This document shows positions 54,215 through 62,115 of a DNA stretch of 64,000 bases, piece by piece. The position numbers were made by a program, and so were the translations under genes. How positions within the stretch are numbered: position 1 is the stretch's first letter; each line of letters opens with the position of its first letter. The DNA is from Blastocatellia bacterium (GTDB lineage Bacteria; Acidobacteriota; Blastocatellia; Pyrinomonadales; Pyrinomonadaceae): NCBI GenBank assembly GCA_003168335.1, contig PMSM01000011.1, positions 144,590 to 208,589 of the forward strand, read 5' to 3'. Below the pieces are notes generated by a model. That model was not told the DNA's origin. It ran no database searches and worked only from the letters and a program-made list of their open reading frames with translations.

Positions 54215-55528
54215 GTGAAGCCGAGACAACAATCCTTTTCTGACAATCAGCTTGAGACGCTTCAGCGTCTTACCTTTGATTATTTCCTGAAAGAAACGAA
54301 TCCCGAGAATGGCCTGGTGCCGGACAGCACCCGCCAGGGAGCGCCGTGCAGCATCACTGCCACCGGATTTGCCCTCTCCGTTTATCCCGTCGGCGTCGCG
54401 CGTGGATTTATCACGCGCCAGGACGCAATCAAGCGAACCCTCACGACCCTGCGCTTCTTTTTCAATAGCCGGCAGGGTAGGGAACCAGACGCGACTGGAT
54501 ACAAGGGTTTCTACTATCACTTTCTCGACATGAAGACCGGGTGCCGGACGTGGAATTGCGAACTGTCAACCATCGATTCGACTTTCTTGATCGCGGGAGC
54601 ATTAACCGCCGCGGAGTATTTTAGTCGCGACACTGCAGATGAGCGCGAAATTCGCGCGCTTGCCGCCGCCATCTACGCCAGGGCGGATTGGCAATGGGCG
54701 CAGAACCGCGGAGTCACTGTCACGCATGGCTGGAAACCCGAAAGCGGATTCATCAAGCATCGTTGGCAGGGTTACAACGAAGCCCTGATTCTTTACATCC
54801 TCGGTCTCGCCTCGCCGACGCACCCGTTGCCCACCAAGAGCTACGCGGCCTGGACCAGGACTTATAAGTGGAAGAAGCTTTACGGTCACGAGTTTCTCTA
54901 CGCCGCGCCGCTCTTCATCCATCAGCTCTCGCACATGTGGATCGATTTTCGCGGCATTCAGGACGAGTACATGCGCCGCAAAGCGAGCGATTATTTCGAG
55001 AACAGCCGCCGCGCCACGTATATTCAGCAGCAATACGCGATTCGAAATCCAAGAGGTTTCAAAGGCTATGGGGAATACATTTGGGGTCTCACCGCGAGCG
55101 ATGGTCCAGGACCAGCAAGCAAGAAGATCGAAGGGAAGTTGCGCAGGTTCTACGACTATAGCGCGCGCGGTGTGCCAAACGGACCGGATGACGGCACCCT
55201 GGCCCCGTGGGCCGTGGTTGCTTCACTTCCGTTTGCGCCCGAGATTGTTCTGCCATCGATCCAGTATTTCGATGAGACTTTTCCTGAGATGACTAGCCAC
55301 TACGGATACAAGTGCAGTTTCAATCCAACATTTTCGACGGCTGCAAGCAAGGAATGGATCTCAAAGGGCTACTATGGCCTGGATCAGGGCCCAATAATTT
55401 TGATGATTGAGAACTACAGGTCGGGATTTCTCTGGCGGCTCATGCGCCGCTGCCCCTACATAATCGACGGGCTTCGCCGCGCAGGATTTGCGGGTGGCTG
55501 GCTGCGCGACGGCGTTGCAACTGTATGA
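54215..55528 (+). CDS. Glycoamylase-like / GH144-type putative carbohydrate-active enzyme
   Basis: 437 aa, no signal peptide. The (alpha/alpha)6-barrel glycoamylase-like (PF10091) pattern is visible: TFDYFLKETNPENGLVPDST, SITATGFALSVYPVGVARGF, GFYYHFLDMKTGCRTWNCEL, STIDSTFLIAGALTAAEYFS, GFIKHRWQGYNEALILYIL, SHMWIDFRGIQDEYMRRKAS and GYGEYIWGLTASDGPGP. Related enzymes are endo-beta-1,2-glucanases; substrate here is not certain. GTG start at 54215. Stop overlaps the NRAMP-like start by 4 bp, so the two are translationally coupled. Confidence 0.82.
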   Translation: MKPRQQSFSDNQLETLQRLTFDYFLKETNPENGLVPDSTRQGAPCSITATGFALSVYPVGVARGFITRQDAIKRTLTTLRFFFNSRQGREPDATGYKGFYYHFLDMKTGCRTWNCELSTIDSTFLIAGALTAAEYFSRDTADEREIRALAAAIYARADWQWAQNRGVTVTHGWKPESGFIKHRWQGYNEALILYILGLASPTHPLPTKSYAAWTRTYKWKKLYGHEFLYAAPLFIHQLSHMWIDFRGIQDEYMRRKASDYFENSRRATYIQQQYAIRNPRGFKGYGEYIWGLTASDGPGPASKKIEGKLRRFYDYSARGVPNGPDDGTLAPWAVVASLPFAPEIVLPSIQYFDETFPEMTSHYGYKCSFNPTFSTAASKEWISKGYYGLDQGPIILMIENYRSGFLWRLMRRCPYIIDGLRRAGFAGGWLRDGVATV

Positions 55529-56817
55529 CAAAGAAAAGGAAGAAAAGCAAACTCGACGGCGTCACGCCCCGTGGCGTTGGACGCTTCTTCGCCGACTTGG
55601 GACCGGGCTTGATCACCGGCGCGGCTGATGACGACCCCTCCGGCATTTCGACTTATTCAGTGACGGGCGCTGCGTTTGGATACGCGCCGCTCTGGACGGC
55701 GCTCTTTTCATTTCCTTTGATGGCCGCAGTGCAGATGATGTGCGCGCGCCTGGGCATGGTCACCGGTCGGGGCCTCGCCTCAAACTTGCGGCGCAATTAT
55801 CCACGCGGCATCGTGTGGGCCGCCTGCGCTTTGTTAATTGTCGCGAACGTGGTCAACATCGGCGCCGATCTTGGCGGAATGGCCGAAGCCACCGGGATGA
55901 TGACCGGCATTAGTCAATACATCTGGACACCGATTTACGCGGCCGTGATTATCTCGTTGCTTTTCTGGACCTCTTATAGTCGCATTGCCAAAGTTTTCAA
56001 ATGGCTCACGCTGATCTTGTTCGCTTACATCATCGCGGCGTTTCTGGCACATCCTGACTGGGGAGCCGTGTTGCGCTCGACGTTTGTGCCGCATGTTCAG
56101 TGGTCGAGTAATTATCTCGCCGCGTTCGTCGGGATTTTGGGAACTACGATTTCTCCTTACCTTTTCTTCTGGCAGGCCTCGCAGGAGGTGGAAGAGGACA
56201 GAGAGAAAGGACGCCGCACAGTTCGCGAGCGTGAAGGCGCGACCAATGATGAGCTTCGCAAATCGAGAACAGACGTGCTCACGGGAATGTTCTTCTCGAA
56301 CCTCGTGATGTATTTCATCATTCTCACGACCGCCGCAACTTTGCACGCTCAAGGCAAGACCAGCATTGATACGGCGCAGCAGGCAGCCGAAGCCCTCAAG
56401 CCCCTCGCCGGCAACTTCGCTTACCTGCTTTTTACCCTGGGATTGATCGGCACGGGGATGCTGGGCGTGCCGGTGCTCGCGGGCGCGGCAGCTTACGCCA
56501 TTGCCGAAGCGCGCGTGTGGCGCGGCACGCTCGAAGACAAGCCGCGGATGGCAAAGAAATTTTATGCAGTTGTGGCTGTCTCGATGCTGGTGGGTTTGTT
56601 GCTAAACTTTGTCGGCATCCATGCGGTGAGGATGTTGTTCCTGGCGGCGGTATTAAACGGAGTTCTCGCCCCGCCATTGATCGTTCTGGTCGTGCTCCTG
56701 ACCAGCAACAAGAAGGTGATGGGTAAGCGAGTCAATCCTCCCGTGCTCAAGTGGCTGGGCTGGGCCACGGCGGCGATCATGGCGGCGGCGGCAATAGGAA
56801 TGTTTGCGACGATGTGA
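55525..56817 (+). CDS. NRAMP-like divalent metal transporter with altered metal-site motifs
   Basis: 430 aa, about 11 helices. TM1 is PGLITGAADDDPSGISTYSV, where canonical NRAMP has DPGN, and the TM6 segment is GTTISPYLFFWQASQEVEED where canonical NRAMP has a Met-Pro-His. The conserved metal-binding Met is thus missing, as in NRAMP-related groups that transport other ions (for example Mg2+). Substrate is unknown; Mn2+ transport should not be assumed. Coupled to the glycoamylase-like gene, so the two may be co-expressed. Confidence 0.85.
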   Translation: MTKKRKKSKLDGVTPRGVGRFFADLGPGLITGAADDDPSGISTYSVTGAAFGYAPLWTALFSFPLMAAVQMMCARLGMVTGRGLASNLRRNYPRGIVWAACALLIVANVVNIGADLGGMAEATGMMTGISQYIWTPIYAAVIISLLFWTSYSRIAKVFKWLTLILFAYIIAAFLAHPDWGAVLRSTFVPHVQWSSNYLAAFVGILGTTISPYLFFWQASQEVEEDREKGRRTVREREGATNDELRKSRTDVLTGMFFSNLVMYFIILTTAATLHAQGKTSIDTAQQAAEALKPLAGNFAYLLFTLGLIGTGMLGVPVLAGAAAYAIAEARVWRGTLEDKPRMAKKFYAVVAVSMLVGLLLNFVGIHAVRMLFLAAVLNGVLAPPLIVLVVLLTSNKKVMGKRVNPPVLKWLGWATAAIMAAAAIGMFATM

Positions 56818-56851
56818 CGACGGGTTCGGCGCTGATTAGCTGAAGCCGAAC

Positions 56852-56893
56852 AGGATTCGAACCTCGCGGCCATTGGTTAGAGTTTAAGTCTAA
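56852..56893 (-). other. tRNA 3'-half-like remnant overlapping the topoisomerase IB stop
   Basis: On minus, TTAGA-CTTAAAC-TCTAA forms an anticodon-type arm (5-bp stem, 7-nt loop), followed by CCAATGGCCGCGAGG TTCGAATCC, which has the variable region and T-arm sequence typical of bacterial tRNA. The T-stem pairs only partly and there is no 5' half or acceptor stem. It could be a leftover att site or a decayed tRNA. Not a functional tRNA. Confidence 0.4.
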
Positions 56894-57921
56894 GTCCGAC
56901 TGTTACCGTTATTCTTTCGCTTGAGCAGACGGAGCAGCGCTCGCTCTGCCTGGTGTAGATGCCTGCCGCGATAATTGACTAACTCCTCCACGGTTTCAAA
57001 GTAGCGCTCGATCACCTTGCCTCTCTCGAAACTGTCCAGGACGTCCGGGCAAATATAAGCCGAGCGACAAACCGCCGGGGTGTTGCCAAGGGTTTCGGCG
57101 GTCTCCTTGATGGCTGCCACGATCTTCTTTTTCTTGACCGTCTTAGTGTCTGCCAAATCAATCCCTGCGCGGGCCAAAGCGCACGCGCAAACGAGCGTGC
57201 CGGCCCAGGTGCGAAAATCTTTCGCGCTGAAACCGTCGCCCATCACTTCTTTGATGTAGTCATTGATATGAGGTCGTTTGATATTGACGAAGTCACCATC
57301 CCCGCTCTCATACTTGAAAACTTCCTTCGCCGGGTGCTTGAGCAGTTCACGCACAACTCTGGCGACCTGGCGATTTTTCAACTCTTGATGCTGCTGGACC
57401 TGGCTCTTGCCTCTGAAATCAAAGGCGACCAGATCACCTTTAAGGGTCACGTGTTTGGGCCGGAGAGTGGCAATTCCATAACTGCCATTCTCGGTGGCAT
57501 AGACCTCGCTGCCGGGTCTGATGAGGCAGGTGGATAAGATGCGCAGGATGCAGGCCATTACTCGTTCGCGTCCGAGTCCGGGTTTTCTCAGCTCGCGGGC
57601 GACAGCCTTGCGCATGTTTGGCAAGGCTTGCGCAAACTTCAACAGCCGATCAAATTTCTTCCGCTCGCCTCGGGCGATGTGGTTCTGGTGATAGAGATAC
57701 TGCCATCGGCCGGCAGCGTCCATGCCGACGGCCTGAAGCAAACCGCCCGGAGATCGATTGATGGCGACATCGGTCCAGGCTGGGGGAATTCGCAGAGTAT
57801 TGATCCGGGCCCGATCCTCGCGACCGGCTTTTGCGTCGTTGGAGGCAGCGTACCGAAAGCCTCGCCCAGACGTTCTGAGTCGACGAATGCCTTGCTTTTG
57901 CAGTCTTTCAAGTTGCGTCAT
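56890..57921 (-). CDS. Type IB DNA topoisomerase
   Basis: 343-aa poxvirus/eukaryote-type topoisomerase that relaxes supercoils without ATP. GRGFRYAASNDAKAGREDRA, LYHQNHIARGERKKFDRLLK, LRILSTCLIRPGSEVYATEN and GLATLRPKHVTLKGD-like YGIATLRPKHVTLKGDLVAF are as expected, and AKDFRTWAGTLVCA precedes the catalytic Tyr289 in NTPAVCRSAYICPDV. Spread patchily among bacteria by horizontal transfer. The Cys at YICP (usually His) and CVCAC-like region are slightly unusual. A tRNA-like remnant overlaps its stop codon. Confidence 0.92.
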   Translation of the reverse strand: MTQLERLQKQGIRRLRTSGRGFRYAASNDAKAGREDRARINTLRIPPAWTDVAINRSPGGLLQAVGMDAAGRWQYLYHQNHIARGERKKFDRLLKFAQALPNMRKAVARELRKPGLGRERVMACILRILSTCLIRPGSEVYATENGSYGIATLRPKHVTLKGDLVAFDFRGKSQVQQHQELKNRQVARVVRELLKHPAKEVFKYESGDGDFVNIKRPHINDYIKEVMGDGFSAKDFRTWAGTLVCACALARAGIDLADTKTVKKKKIVAAIKETAETLGNTPAVCRSAYICPDVLDSFERGKVIERYFETVEELVNYRGRHLHQAERALLRLLKRKNNGNSRT

Positions 57922-58002
57922 TCAAATTGCGCCAATCTATGCCACAGTGAAAAAAGGGCACCCCGGTCGCCGCATTCCACTTTCGCCTTATTTTCAAACG
58001 AA

Positions 58003-58195
58003 TTACTTCCCGATCGCTTTACCGATCTTCTCTACTGCTTCTCCGACTTTGCGCTTCGACTTTCCGAGTAATTCCCCAGACAATAATTACCGACAGAGCG
58101 AGGATGAACGCCATTGACGTTCCCGTAGCTTTTGTAGCCTTGAGCGAGAACCGCTCGAGGCTCTGGCTGAGCTTGCTGCTTTTCTTTCGCGCCAT
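58003..58195 (-). pseudogene. Out-of-frame fusion: truncated low-affinity iron permease start joined to a CsbD end
   Basis: From ATG 58195 the frame gives MARKKSSKLSQSLERFSLKA, then TKATGTSMAFILALSVIIVW GIT, the N-terminal helix pattern of low-affinity iron permeases (PF04120), but it then reads RKVEAQSRRSSREDR and stops at 58019 instead of GP(L/I)F...DTW. In the other frame LGKSKRKVGEAVEKIGKAIG (58003-58083) is a CsbD-type C-terminus, similar to the end of the CsbD protein at 53386. A deletion apparently joined two genes out of frame. Confidence 0.55.
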
Positions 58196-58231
58196 AATTG
58201 AATCCGTGAAAATTGTTGTTGTCTTAGGAAA

Positions 58232-58318
58232 TCAGGGCTTTTTCTTTGCCCTCATGACAAGGACAACCACGAAGACCACGAACACCGAGATGAAGACACT
58301 GAGCAATGAGTAGTTCAT
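58232..58318 (-). CDS. 28-residue single-helix membrane protein
   Basis: MNYSLLSVFISVFVVFVVVL continues VMRAKKKP: one transmembrane helix and a basic cytoplasmic tail. GGAAGGAACA lies directly before ATG 58318, a strong ribosome-binding site, and its ATG overlaps the stop of the eRF1-like gene by 4 bp. Translation is therefore coupled. Function unknown. Confidence 0.65.
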   Translation of the reverse strand: MNYSLLSVFISVFVVFVVVLVMRAKKKP

Positions 58319-58743
58319 GTTCCTTCCGGCATTATCTTGGCCGCGCTATCTCGAACTCGCTGCTGGCCCTTTTGGTTAAAATGGCCTCGGACCACGGCCA
58401 CAATCTGCTTGTCCGTCATCTTGTCGGATGTTTCGATACCGACGATGCGTGGGCTGAGGTTGTCTTTCTCGAGACGTTTTCTCAGTTCGCCTTTCGCCTC
58501 GCCGGGACCAAGTATCAAAATAGATTCCGCGTTACGAATGCACGAAACCACCTCGTCATAGAAACTGTTGAGGTGTCCCGTCAACTCTCTCTGACGAACG
58601 TCATCCGCGGGCATGGCCACGCCGGATTGCCGGTGGTGCTCTTCGATATCTGAACTGACCAGCTTTGTTTCCGTGTCCTTGCCGGCGACAAACACGATCA
58701 CAGCCTTCTTATGATCAATCCACAAACCCACTGTCTTCTTCAT
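58315..58743 (-). CDS. eRF1-like (baeRF-type) stress-associated protein
   Basis: 142 aa from ATG 58743 (AGGGAGAAG ribosome-binding site): MKKTVGLWIDHKKAVIVFVA, LTGHLNSFYDEVVSCIRNAE, SILILGPGEAKGELRKRLEK, and a C-terminal helix-strand (TDKQIVAVVRGHFNQ). This resembles the eRF1/Pelota central domain family found in bacteria (baeRF), often called 'translational machinery protein', of unknown function. The GGQ loop typical of active eRF1 is not present; GAKGEL is in its place. An operator candidate (58842-58862) lies about 100 bp upstream. Coupled to the tiny membrane protein at 58232. Confidence 0.75.
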   Translation of the reverse strand: MKKTVGLWIDHKKAVIVFVAGKDTETKLVSSDIEEHHRQSGVAMPADDVRQRELTGHLNSFYDEVVSCIRNAESILILGPGEAKGELRKRLEKDNLSPRIVGIETSDKMTDKQIVAVVRGHFNQKGQQRVRDSAAKIMPEGT

Positions 58744-58841
58744 AAACTTCTCCCTTACAGTCCATTGCTTTCGGCACGCTTCAATCCGTGATGCCTTGAT
58801 AATTTCTAGGGCCCACAAATGTACAGTTCAAGAGTTTTGGT

Positions 58842-58862
58842 GGTCTGTGCGCCAGCACACAA
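58842..58862 (-). promoter_or_regulatory. Candidate operator, copy 3 of the TGTG-N3-TAG-N-GCACA family (minus orientation)
   Basis: On minus, TTGTGTGCTGGCGCACAGAC followed by CACC. About 42 bp around it match the copy at 61942 (including CTCTTGARYTGTA downstream on minus). Located about 100 bp upstream of ATG 58743. Confidence 0.65.
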
Positions 58863-58875
58863 CTGCGCAGCGCCG

Positions 58876-59256
58876 TCAAGCCACGCTGTTGCTAGTAAAG
58901 GAAGACTTGGTCTCGGGTTTCAGTAAGACTACCAGTGCCCATATCCCAATGGGAAAGCCAATGAGGGCCACAAAACCGGACAAGATAGTGATAATTGCGC
59001 TCGTTATGGCAAAGCCATGTTTTCTTCCGTTCATCATTTGAAGCGCGCCATAGATGCTGAAGGCTAATGCAGGAAAAGATAGAATACTCAGTGTTTGCAC
59101 AGCCCTAAGGATAAGGCGCTGCTGCTCAGAGTATATTGGGAAATCTTGCAACACCATCAAACGAAAGAGGGAAACCGCGAGACTAATCCCAGCACTGATC
59201 ATGATTGCTATAGCAGGTGGCTTTAGTTTAGCTCCTACTACGCTCACGTCCGTCAC
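58876..59256 (-). CDS. Predicted four-helix membrane protein
   Basis: 126 aa with about four hydrophobic segments: AIAIMISAGISLAVSLFRLM, SILSFPALAFSIYGALQMMN, GFAITSAIITILSGFVALIG, FPIGIWALVVLLK. No family recognised. GTG start at 59256 with AAGGAGAAAGAAA before it. Its C-terminus lies next to the operator candidate of the neighbouring gene, so the two have separate promoters. Confidence 0.7.
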   Translation of the reverse strand: MTDVSVVGAKLKPPAIAIMISAGISLAVSLFRLMVLQDFPIYSEQQRLILRAVQTLSILSFPALAFSIYGALQMMNGRKHGFAITSAIITILSGFVALIGFPIGIWALVVLLKPETKSSFTSNSVA

Positions 59257-59383
59257 TTTCTTTCTCCTTTTCGATTCTACGCCGATAGGCAGACGCTACT
59301 TCGATCGCTTGAGCGAAGCGAAACTGGCCCTCACCAATTTTCGAAGGCTTTCACTCGTAGTCTTTTCTGCAAGGACCGTCCCT

Positions 59384-59530
59384 TTAAACCGAACGGCGGC
59401 CAGAGATCAGGTTGAATATCAAGATGATCACTGCAACTACCACCAGGATATGAATGAAGGGGCCACCGAAGTGACCGATGAATCCCAGTAACCACAAGAT
59501 CACGAGGATCACGATAATTGTCCACAACAT
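59384..59530 (-). CDS. lmo0937-family small membrane protein
   Basis: 48 aa: MLWTIIVILVILWLLGFIGH, FGGPFIHILVVVAVIILIFN, LISGRRSV. Two close helices with a GHFGG turn, matching lmo0937-type membrane proteins that accompany envelope-stress genes. AAAGGAGAGTG precedes ATG 59530. Member of the 59-61 kb cluster of stress-linked small proteins. Confidence 0.85.
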   Translation of the reverse strand: MLWTIIVILVILWLLGFIGHFGGPFIHILVVVAVIILIFNLISGRRSV

Positions 59531-59651
59531 TATTTCACTCTCCTTTGTTAAGTCCGCGTCATTGTAGGGCTCAGAAATGAACGAGCCCGCTTCGGCGATG
59601 GTTGCACTAAGGTATGCCACCGCGCCATCTATTTTCGATGCGACTTCTTTA

Positions 59652-60233
59652 CTAGCCCGAAACGACAATCTTATTGTCGACTGATTTCACACCTCGAACA
59701 GCCTTTACGATCTGCTCAGCCTTCGCCTTTGTCGCCGCCGAATTGACAGTTCCAGTCAAGACTGCCCGGGCGTCGTTAACAGTCATAACCACTCCAGCCA
59801 TATCCGGATTCTCGTTCAGCCTTTTTGTGGCAATGTCCTGCATGTTCGCGTCATCATTCGCGCTGGTATTTTCTCTCTGGCCTGGCGGGGCAGGTTGCTG
59901 AATAATCACGGGCGCCTGCTGGGCGGGAGCCGGCTGCTGGATGATCACCGGGGCCTGCTGCGCCGGCTGTTGAACTACCGTAGTCGGTGGCGCCTGGCTG
60001 GCCACATCCAGGTTCGCGTTTCGGTTGGCCGATTCATTCGCGTTTCTATTACTAACTATGTAGAGAATCGCAGCGATAGCCGTGATCGCCAGAATCGCGA
60101 TTATGGCTATCGTTCCGGCTGAAGAGCGCGATTCCCGAGGGCCTCTCTCGGTTCTTTCGGTTAGCACCTCGCTGCGCTGGCCGGGGCTATCCACCACGAC
60201 GTGCTTTTGTACTCTTTCTTCGTTGGAATCCAT
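59652..60233 (-). CDS. Membrane-anchored BON-domain protein
   Basis: 193 aa from ATG 60233 (AAGGAGAAG ribosome-binding site). A cytoplasmic basic N-terminus, one helix (AGTIAIIAILAITAIAAILY), an A/P/Q-rich linker with repeats of APVIIQQPAPAQQ, then a C-terminal BON domain (VVMTVNDARAVLTGTVNSAA and AVRGVKSVDNKIVVSG). BON proteins (OsmY/Kbp type) bind membranes or peptidoglycan and respond to osmotic or envelope stress. Same strand as GlsB and the Q-rich gene upstream, separated by about 100 bp. Confidence 0.88.
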   Translation of the reverse strand: MDSNEERVQKHVVVDSPGQRSEVLTERTERGPRESRSSAGTIAIIAILAITAIAAILYIVSNRNANESANRNANLDVASQAPPTTVVQQPAQQAPVIIQQPAPAQQAPVIIQQPAPPGQRENTSANDDANMQDIATKRLNENPDMAGVVMTVNDARAVLTGTVNSAATKAKAEQIVKAVRGVKSVDNKIVVSG

Positions 60234-60337
60234 AAGACTTCTCCTTCTTGATATCAACTGATCATGAAACGCGGCGTTAGATCATCGCGCTTCCATTTGG
60301 CTTCCACCTGCAATCCGCGATTGTTTAGTACCGCACA

Positions 60338-60661
60338 CTACGCGAAACGTCTGCGGCGAAAAATGGCGTGATAGACGATCAAGAACACTACGGCGCCAAT
60401 CACTGCCACGAGTAGGCTGTAGAGATTCAACCCGGTCACGCCCGACGCTCCAAACAGATTGAACAGGTAACCGCCGATCATTGCGCCGACGACTCCTAGC
60501 AGAACGTCGCGGATCAGCCCTTCACCGCTGTGGTTGACCAGTTTGCTGCCGATGAAACCAGCGACCAGTCCGAGCACAATCCAAGCTACAAAAGACATGG
60601 CAGAACCTTGCTGCCGGTTGGTTATAAGCATTCCCAAAGTCGTTAGATCGATGACTAGCAT
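60338..60661 (-). CDS. GlsB/YeaQ/YmgE-family stress membrane protein
   Basis: 107 aa if started at ATG 60661, which has the strong site AAGGAGAGATGCA; the family N-terminus (MSFVAWIVLGLVAGFIGSKL) begins at ATG 60598. The remainder GEGLIRDVLLGVVGAMIGGY and LYSLLVAVIGAVVFLIVYHA contains the three helices of the GlsB/YeaQ/YmgE (transglycosylase-associated) family, linked to general envelope stress. The extra N-terminal 21 residues (MLVIDLTTLGMLITNRQQGS) may or may not be translated. Adjacent to the BON and Q-rich genes. Confidence 0.85.
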   Translation of the reverse strand: MLVIDLTTLGMLITNRQQGSAMSFVAWIVLGLVAGFIGSKLVNHSGEGLIRDVLLGVVGAMIGGYLFNLFGASGVTGLNLYSLLVAVIGAVVFLIVYHAIFRRRRFA

Positions 60662-60689
60662 TGCATCTCTCCTTCTTTTTCCGACTTGT

Positions 60690-61793
60690 CTAGAGCGACC
60701 GCAAATTGAGGAAGGTCAACAAGACGGCATCCAGGATCGAGTAGCTGCCGTTAGAGTAGCTGCCATATTGCGAGCGACTGTTGTAGCCGTCGTCATAGCC
60801 TCGCTGGAAGCCCTGGCGGAAGTAGTAGCTGTACTCGCTCTGGCTTACATAGTAGCCAGTGTAGCCATAGTTCGCGTCCTGGTAAGCATAAGAGCTTTGA
60901 TAGCTGGCGTTGCGCCAGCGGTCTTCCCGGTCTGCCTGCCCTGCCTGGAGCCCCTCTTCATAGCCGTAGCTCACCGCCTGCCGGAGCAGATTCGCACCGT
61001 ATTGATTTGTCTGGTAGTAGGTGCCGCCGCGAGAGTAACGATAGTTTGCCGCCGAATAGAAGTTCGGATCATTGTTGTAGTCATAGGAACTCACGTTCTG
61101 ATCCAGTATCTGTTGACGCCGGCGTTCTATATACCCCAACTGAAAACGATACTGCGCCGCACGCCTTTGTTGTTGTAGCAGTGCCGAACGCTGGATCCAG
61201 AGACGGTCCTGTACTTGCACTTGTTGGCGATACAGCACCAGACGCTGTTGCTGCTGGTTATTAAGTTGCTGACGCTGTTGAGAGAGCCTCTGGTCCTGTT
61301 GTTGTTGCTGCGCACCCTGCTGCTGGACTTGCTGCTGTTGCTGTGCGGCTTGTTGTTGTGCCGGCTGTTGTCGCGCGGCTCGCTGTGCCCGCTGCTGTTG
61401 TTGCTGCGCGCCCTGCTGCTGGACTTGCTGCTGTTGCTGTGCGGCTTGCTGTTGTGCCGGCTGTTGTCGCACTACTCGCTGCGCAGGCTGTTTCTGTTGT
61501 TGTGCCGGCTGCTGTCGCGCGGCTCGCTGTGCCCGCTGCTGTTGCTGCTGCGCGGCCTGCTGTTGCTGTTGTTGCGCGGGCTGCTGTTTTTGTGCCGGCT
61601 GCTGTCGCGCGGCTCGCTGTTGCGGTTGCTGCTTGGCGGGCTGTTGCCCCTTTTGTTGCTTTTCCTGTTTTGGCTTGTCCTTATTGTCTTGCTGTTGCGC
61701 GTTGGTCGGCACGCTCATTCCCAGTGCCGCCACCGCACTGATCACCATGGCGACCAGCATTCGGTTCAAGTTATCAGCTTTCATTCCTGACAT
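60690..61793 (-). CDS. Secreted glutamine-rich repeat protein with Tyr/Gly C-terminal domain (paralogue A)
   Basis: 367 aa, ATG 61793 with AAGGAGAAAAC. Signal peptide (MLVAMVISAVAALGMSVPTN). A Q/A/R-rich region (about 35-200) is built from repeats such as AAQQQQQVQQQGAQQQQQ and RAQRAARQQPAQQQ, so a long coiled coil or disordered segment is likely. A conserved C-terminal domain follows, with NYRYSRGGTYYQTNQYGANL, LRQAVSYGYEEGLQAGQADR and NYGYTGYYVSQSEYSYYFRQ, rich in Tyr and Gly. The protein at 62967 is a close paralogue. Function unknown. An operator candidate (61942) lies about 150 bp upstream. Confidence 0.85.
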   Translation of the reverse strand: MSGMKADNLNRMLVAMVISAVAALGMSVPTNAQQQDNKDKPKQEKQQKGQQPAKQQPQQRAARQQPAQKQQPAQQQQQQAAQQQQQRAQRAARQQPAQQQKQPAQRVVRQQPAQQQAAQQQQQVQQQGAQQQQQRAQRAARQQPAQQQAAQQQQQVQQQGAQQQQQDQRLSQQRQQLNNQQQQRLVLYRQQVQVQDRLWIQRSALLQQQRRAAQYRFQLGYIERRRQQILDQNVSSYDYNNDPNFYSAANYRYSRGGTYYQTNQYGANLLRQAVSYGYEEGLQAGQADREDRWRNASYQSSYAYQDANYGYTGYYVSQSEYSYYFRQGFQRGYDDGYNSRSQYGSYSNGSYSILDAVLLTFLNLRSL

Positions 61794-61941
61794 AGCGTTT
61801 TCTCCTTCTTATTAGCCGTTTTTCGGCCGTCTCTTGGCAAAGCAAGCGGCACAAGAAAGAGGTTGTTGGCCTGGTCTCGGGTGTCGAGAGTGGTTTGTCT
61901 AGAACGACTGCGAATACTTTATACAACTCAAGAGCAATGGC

Positions 61942-61962
61942 GGTCTGTGCGCCAGCACACAA
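61942..61962 (-). promoter_or_regulatory. Candidate operator, copy 4 of the TGTG-N3-TAG-N-GCACA family (minus orientation)
   Basis: On minus, TTGTGTGCTGGCGCACAGAC followed by CGCC. Extends the 42-bp similarity with the copy at 58842. Upstream of the Q-rich paralogue A (ATG 61793). Confidence 0.65.
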
Positions 61963-62027
61963 AGCCGAAACAATTGAGAAGAAATCAAACCGTCTACGAT
62001 CCAGAGGAGTGGGCCGCGGGTCTTTTA

Positions 62028-62050
62028 TATGTGAGTTAGCGCACAGACGG
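62028..62050 (+). promoter_or_regulatory. Candidate operator, copy 5 of the TGTG-N3-TAG-N-GCACA family
   Basis: TATGTGAGTTAGCGCACAGA then CGG. 66 bp before ATG 62116 (receiver protein). With the copy at 61942 it lies in the 322-bp divergent region between the Q-rich gene and the receiver gene. Confidence 0.65.
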
Positions 62051-62115
62051 ATACTTTCACGTGAGCTAGGCTAACGACCGTTCAAACAATTATCCCCCTG
62101 AATGAAGAGGCAATA

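Noticed and set aside
61270-61620. CRISPR array (short regular repeats)
   Set aside because: The repeats are in-frame codons for Gln-rich protein with no distinct spacers. The same holds for 63060-63420 and the 21-bp array.
61215-61790. Leu-rich open frame on plus opposite the Q-rich gene A
   Set aside because: It is the reverse complement of CAG/CAA repeats (CTG/TTG codons); the minus frame has the signal peptide, ribosome-binding site and a conserved paralogue.
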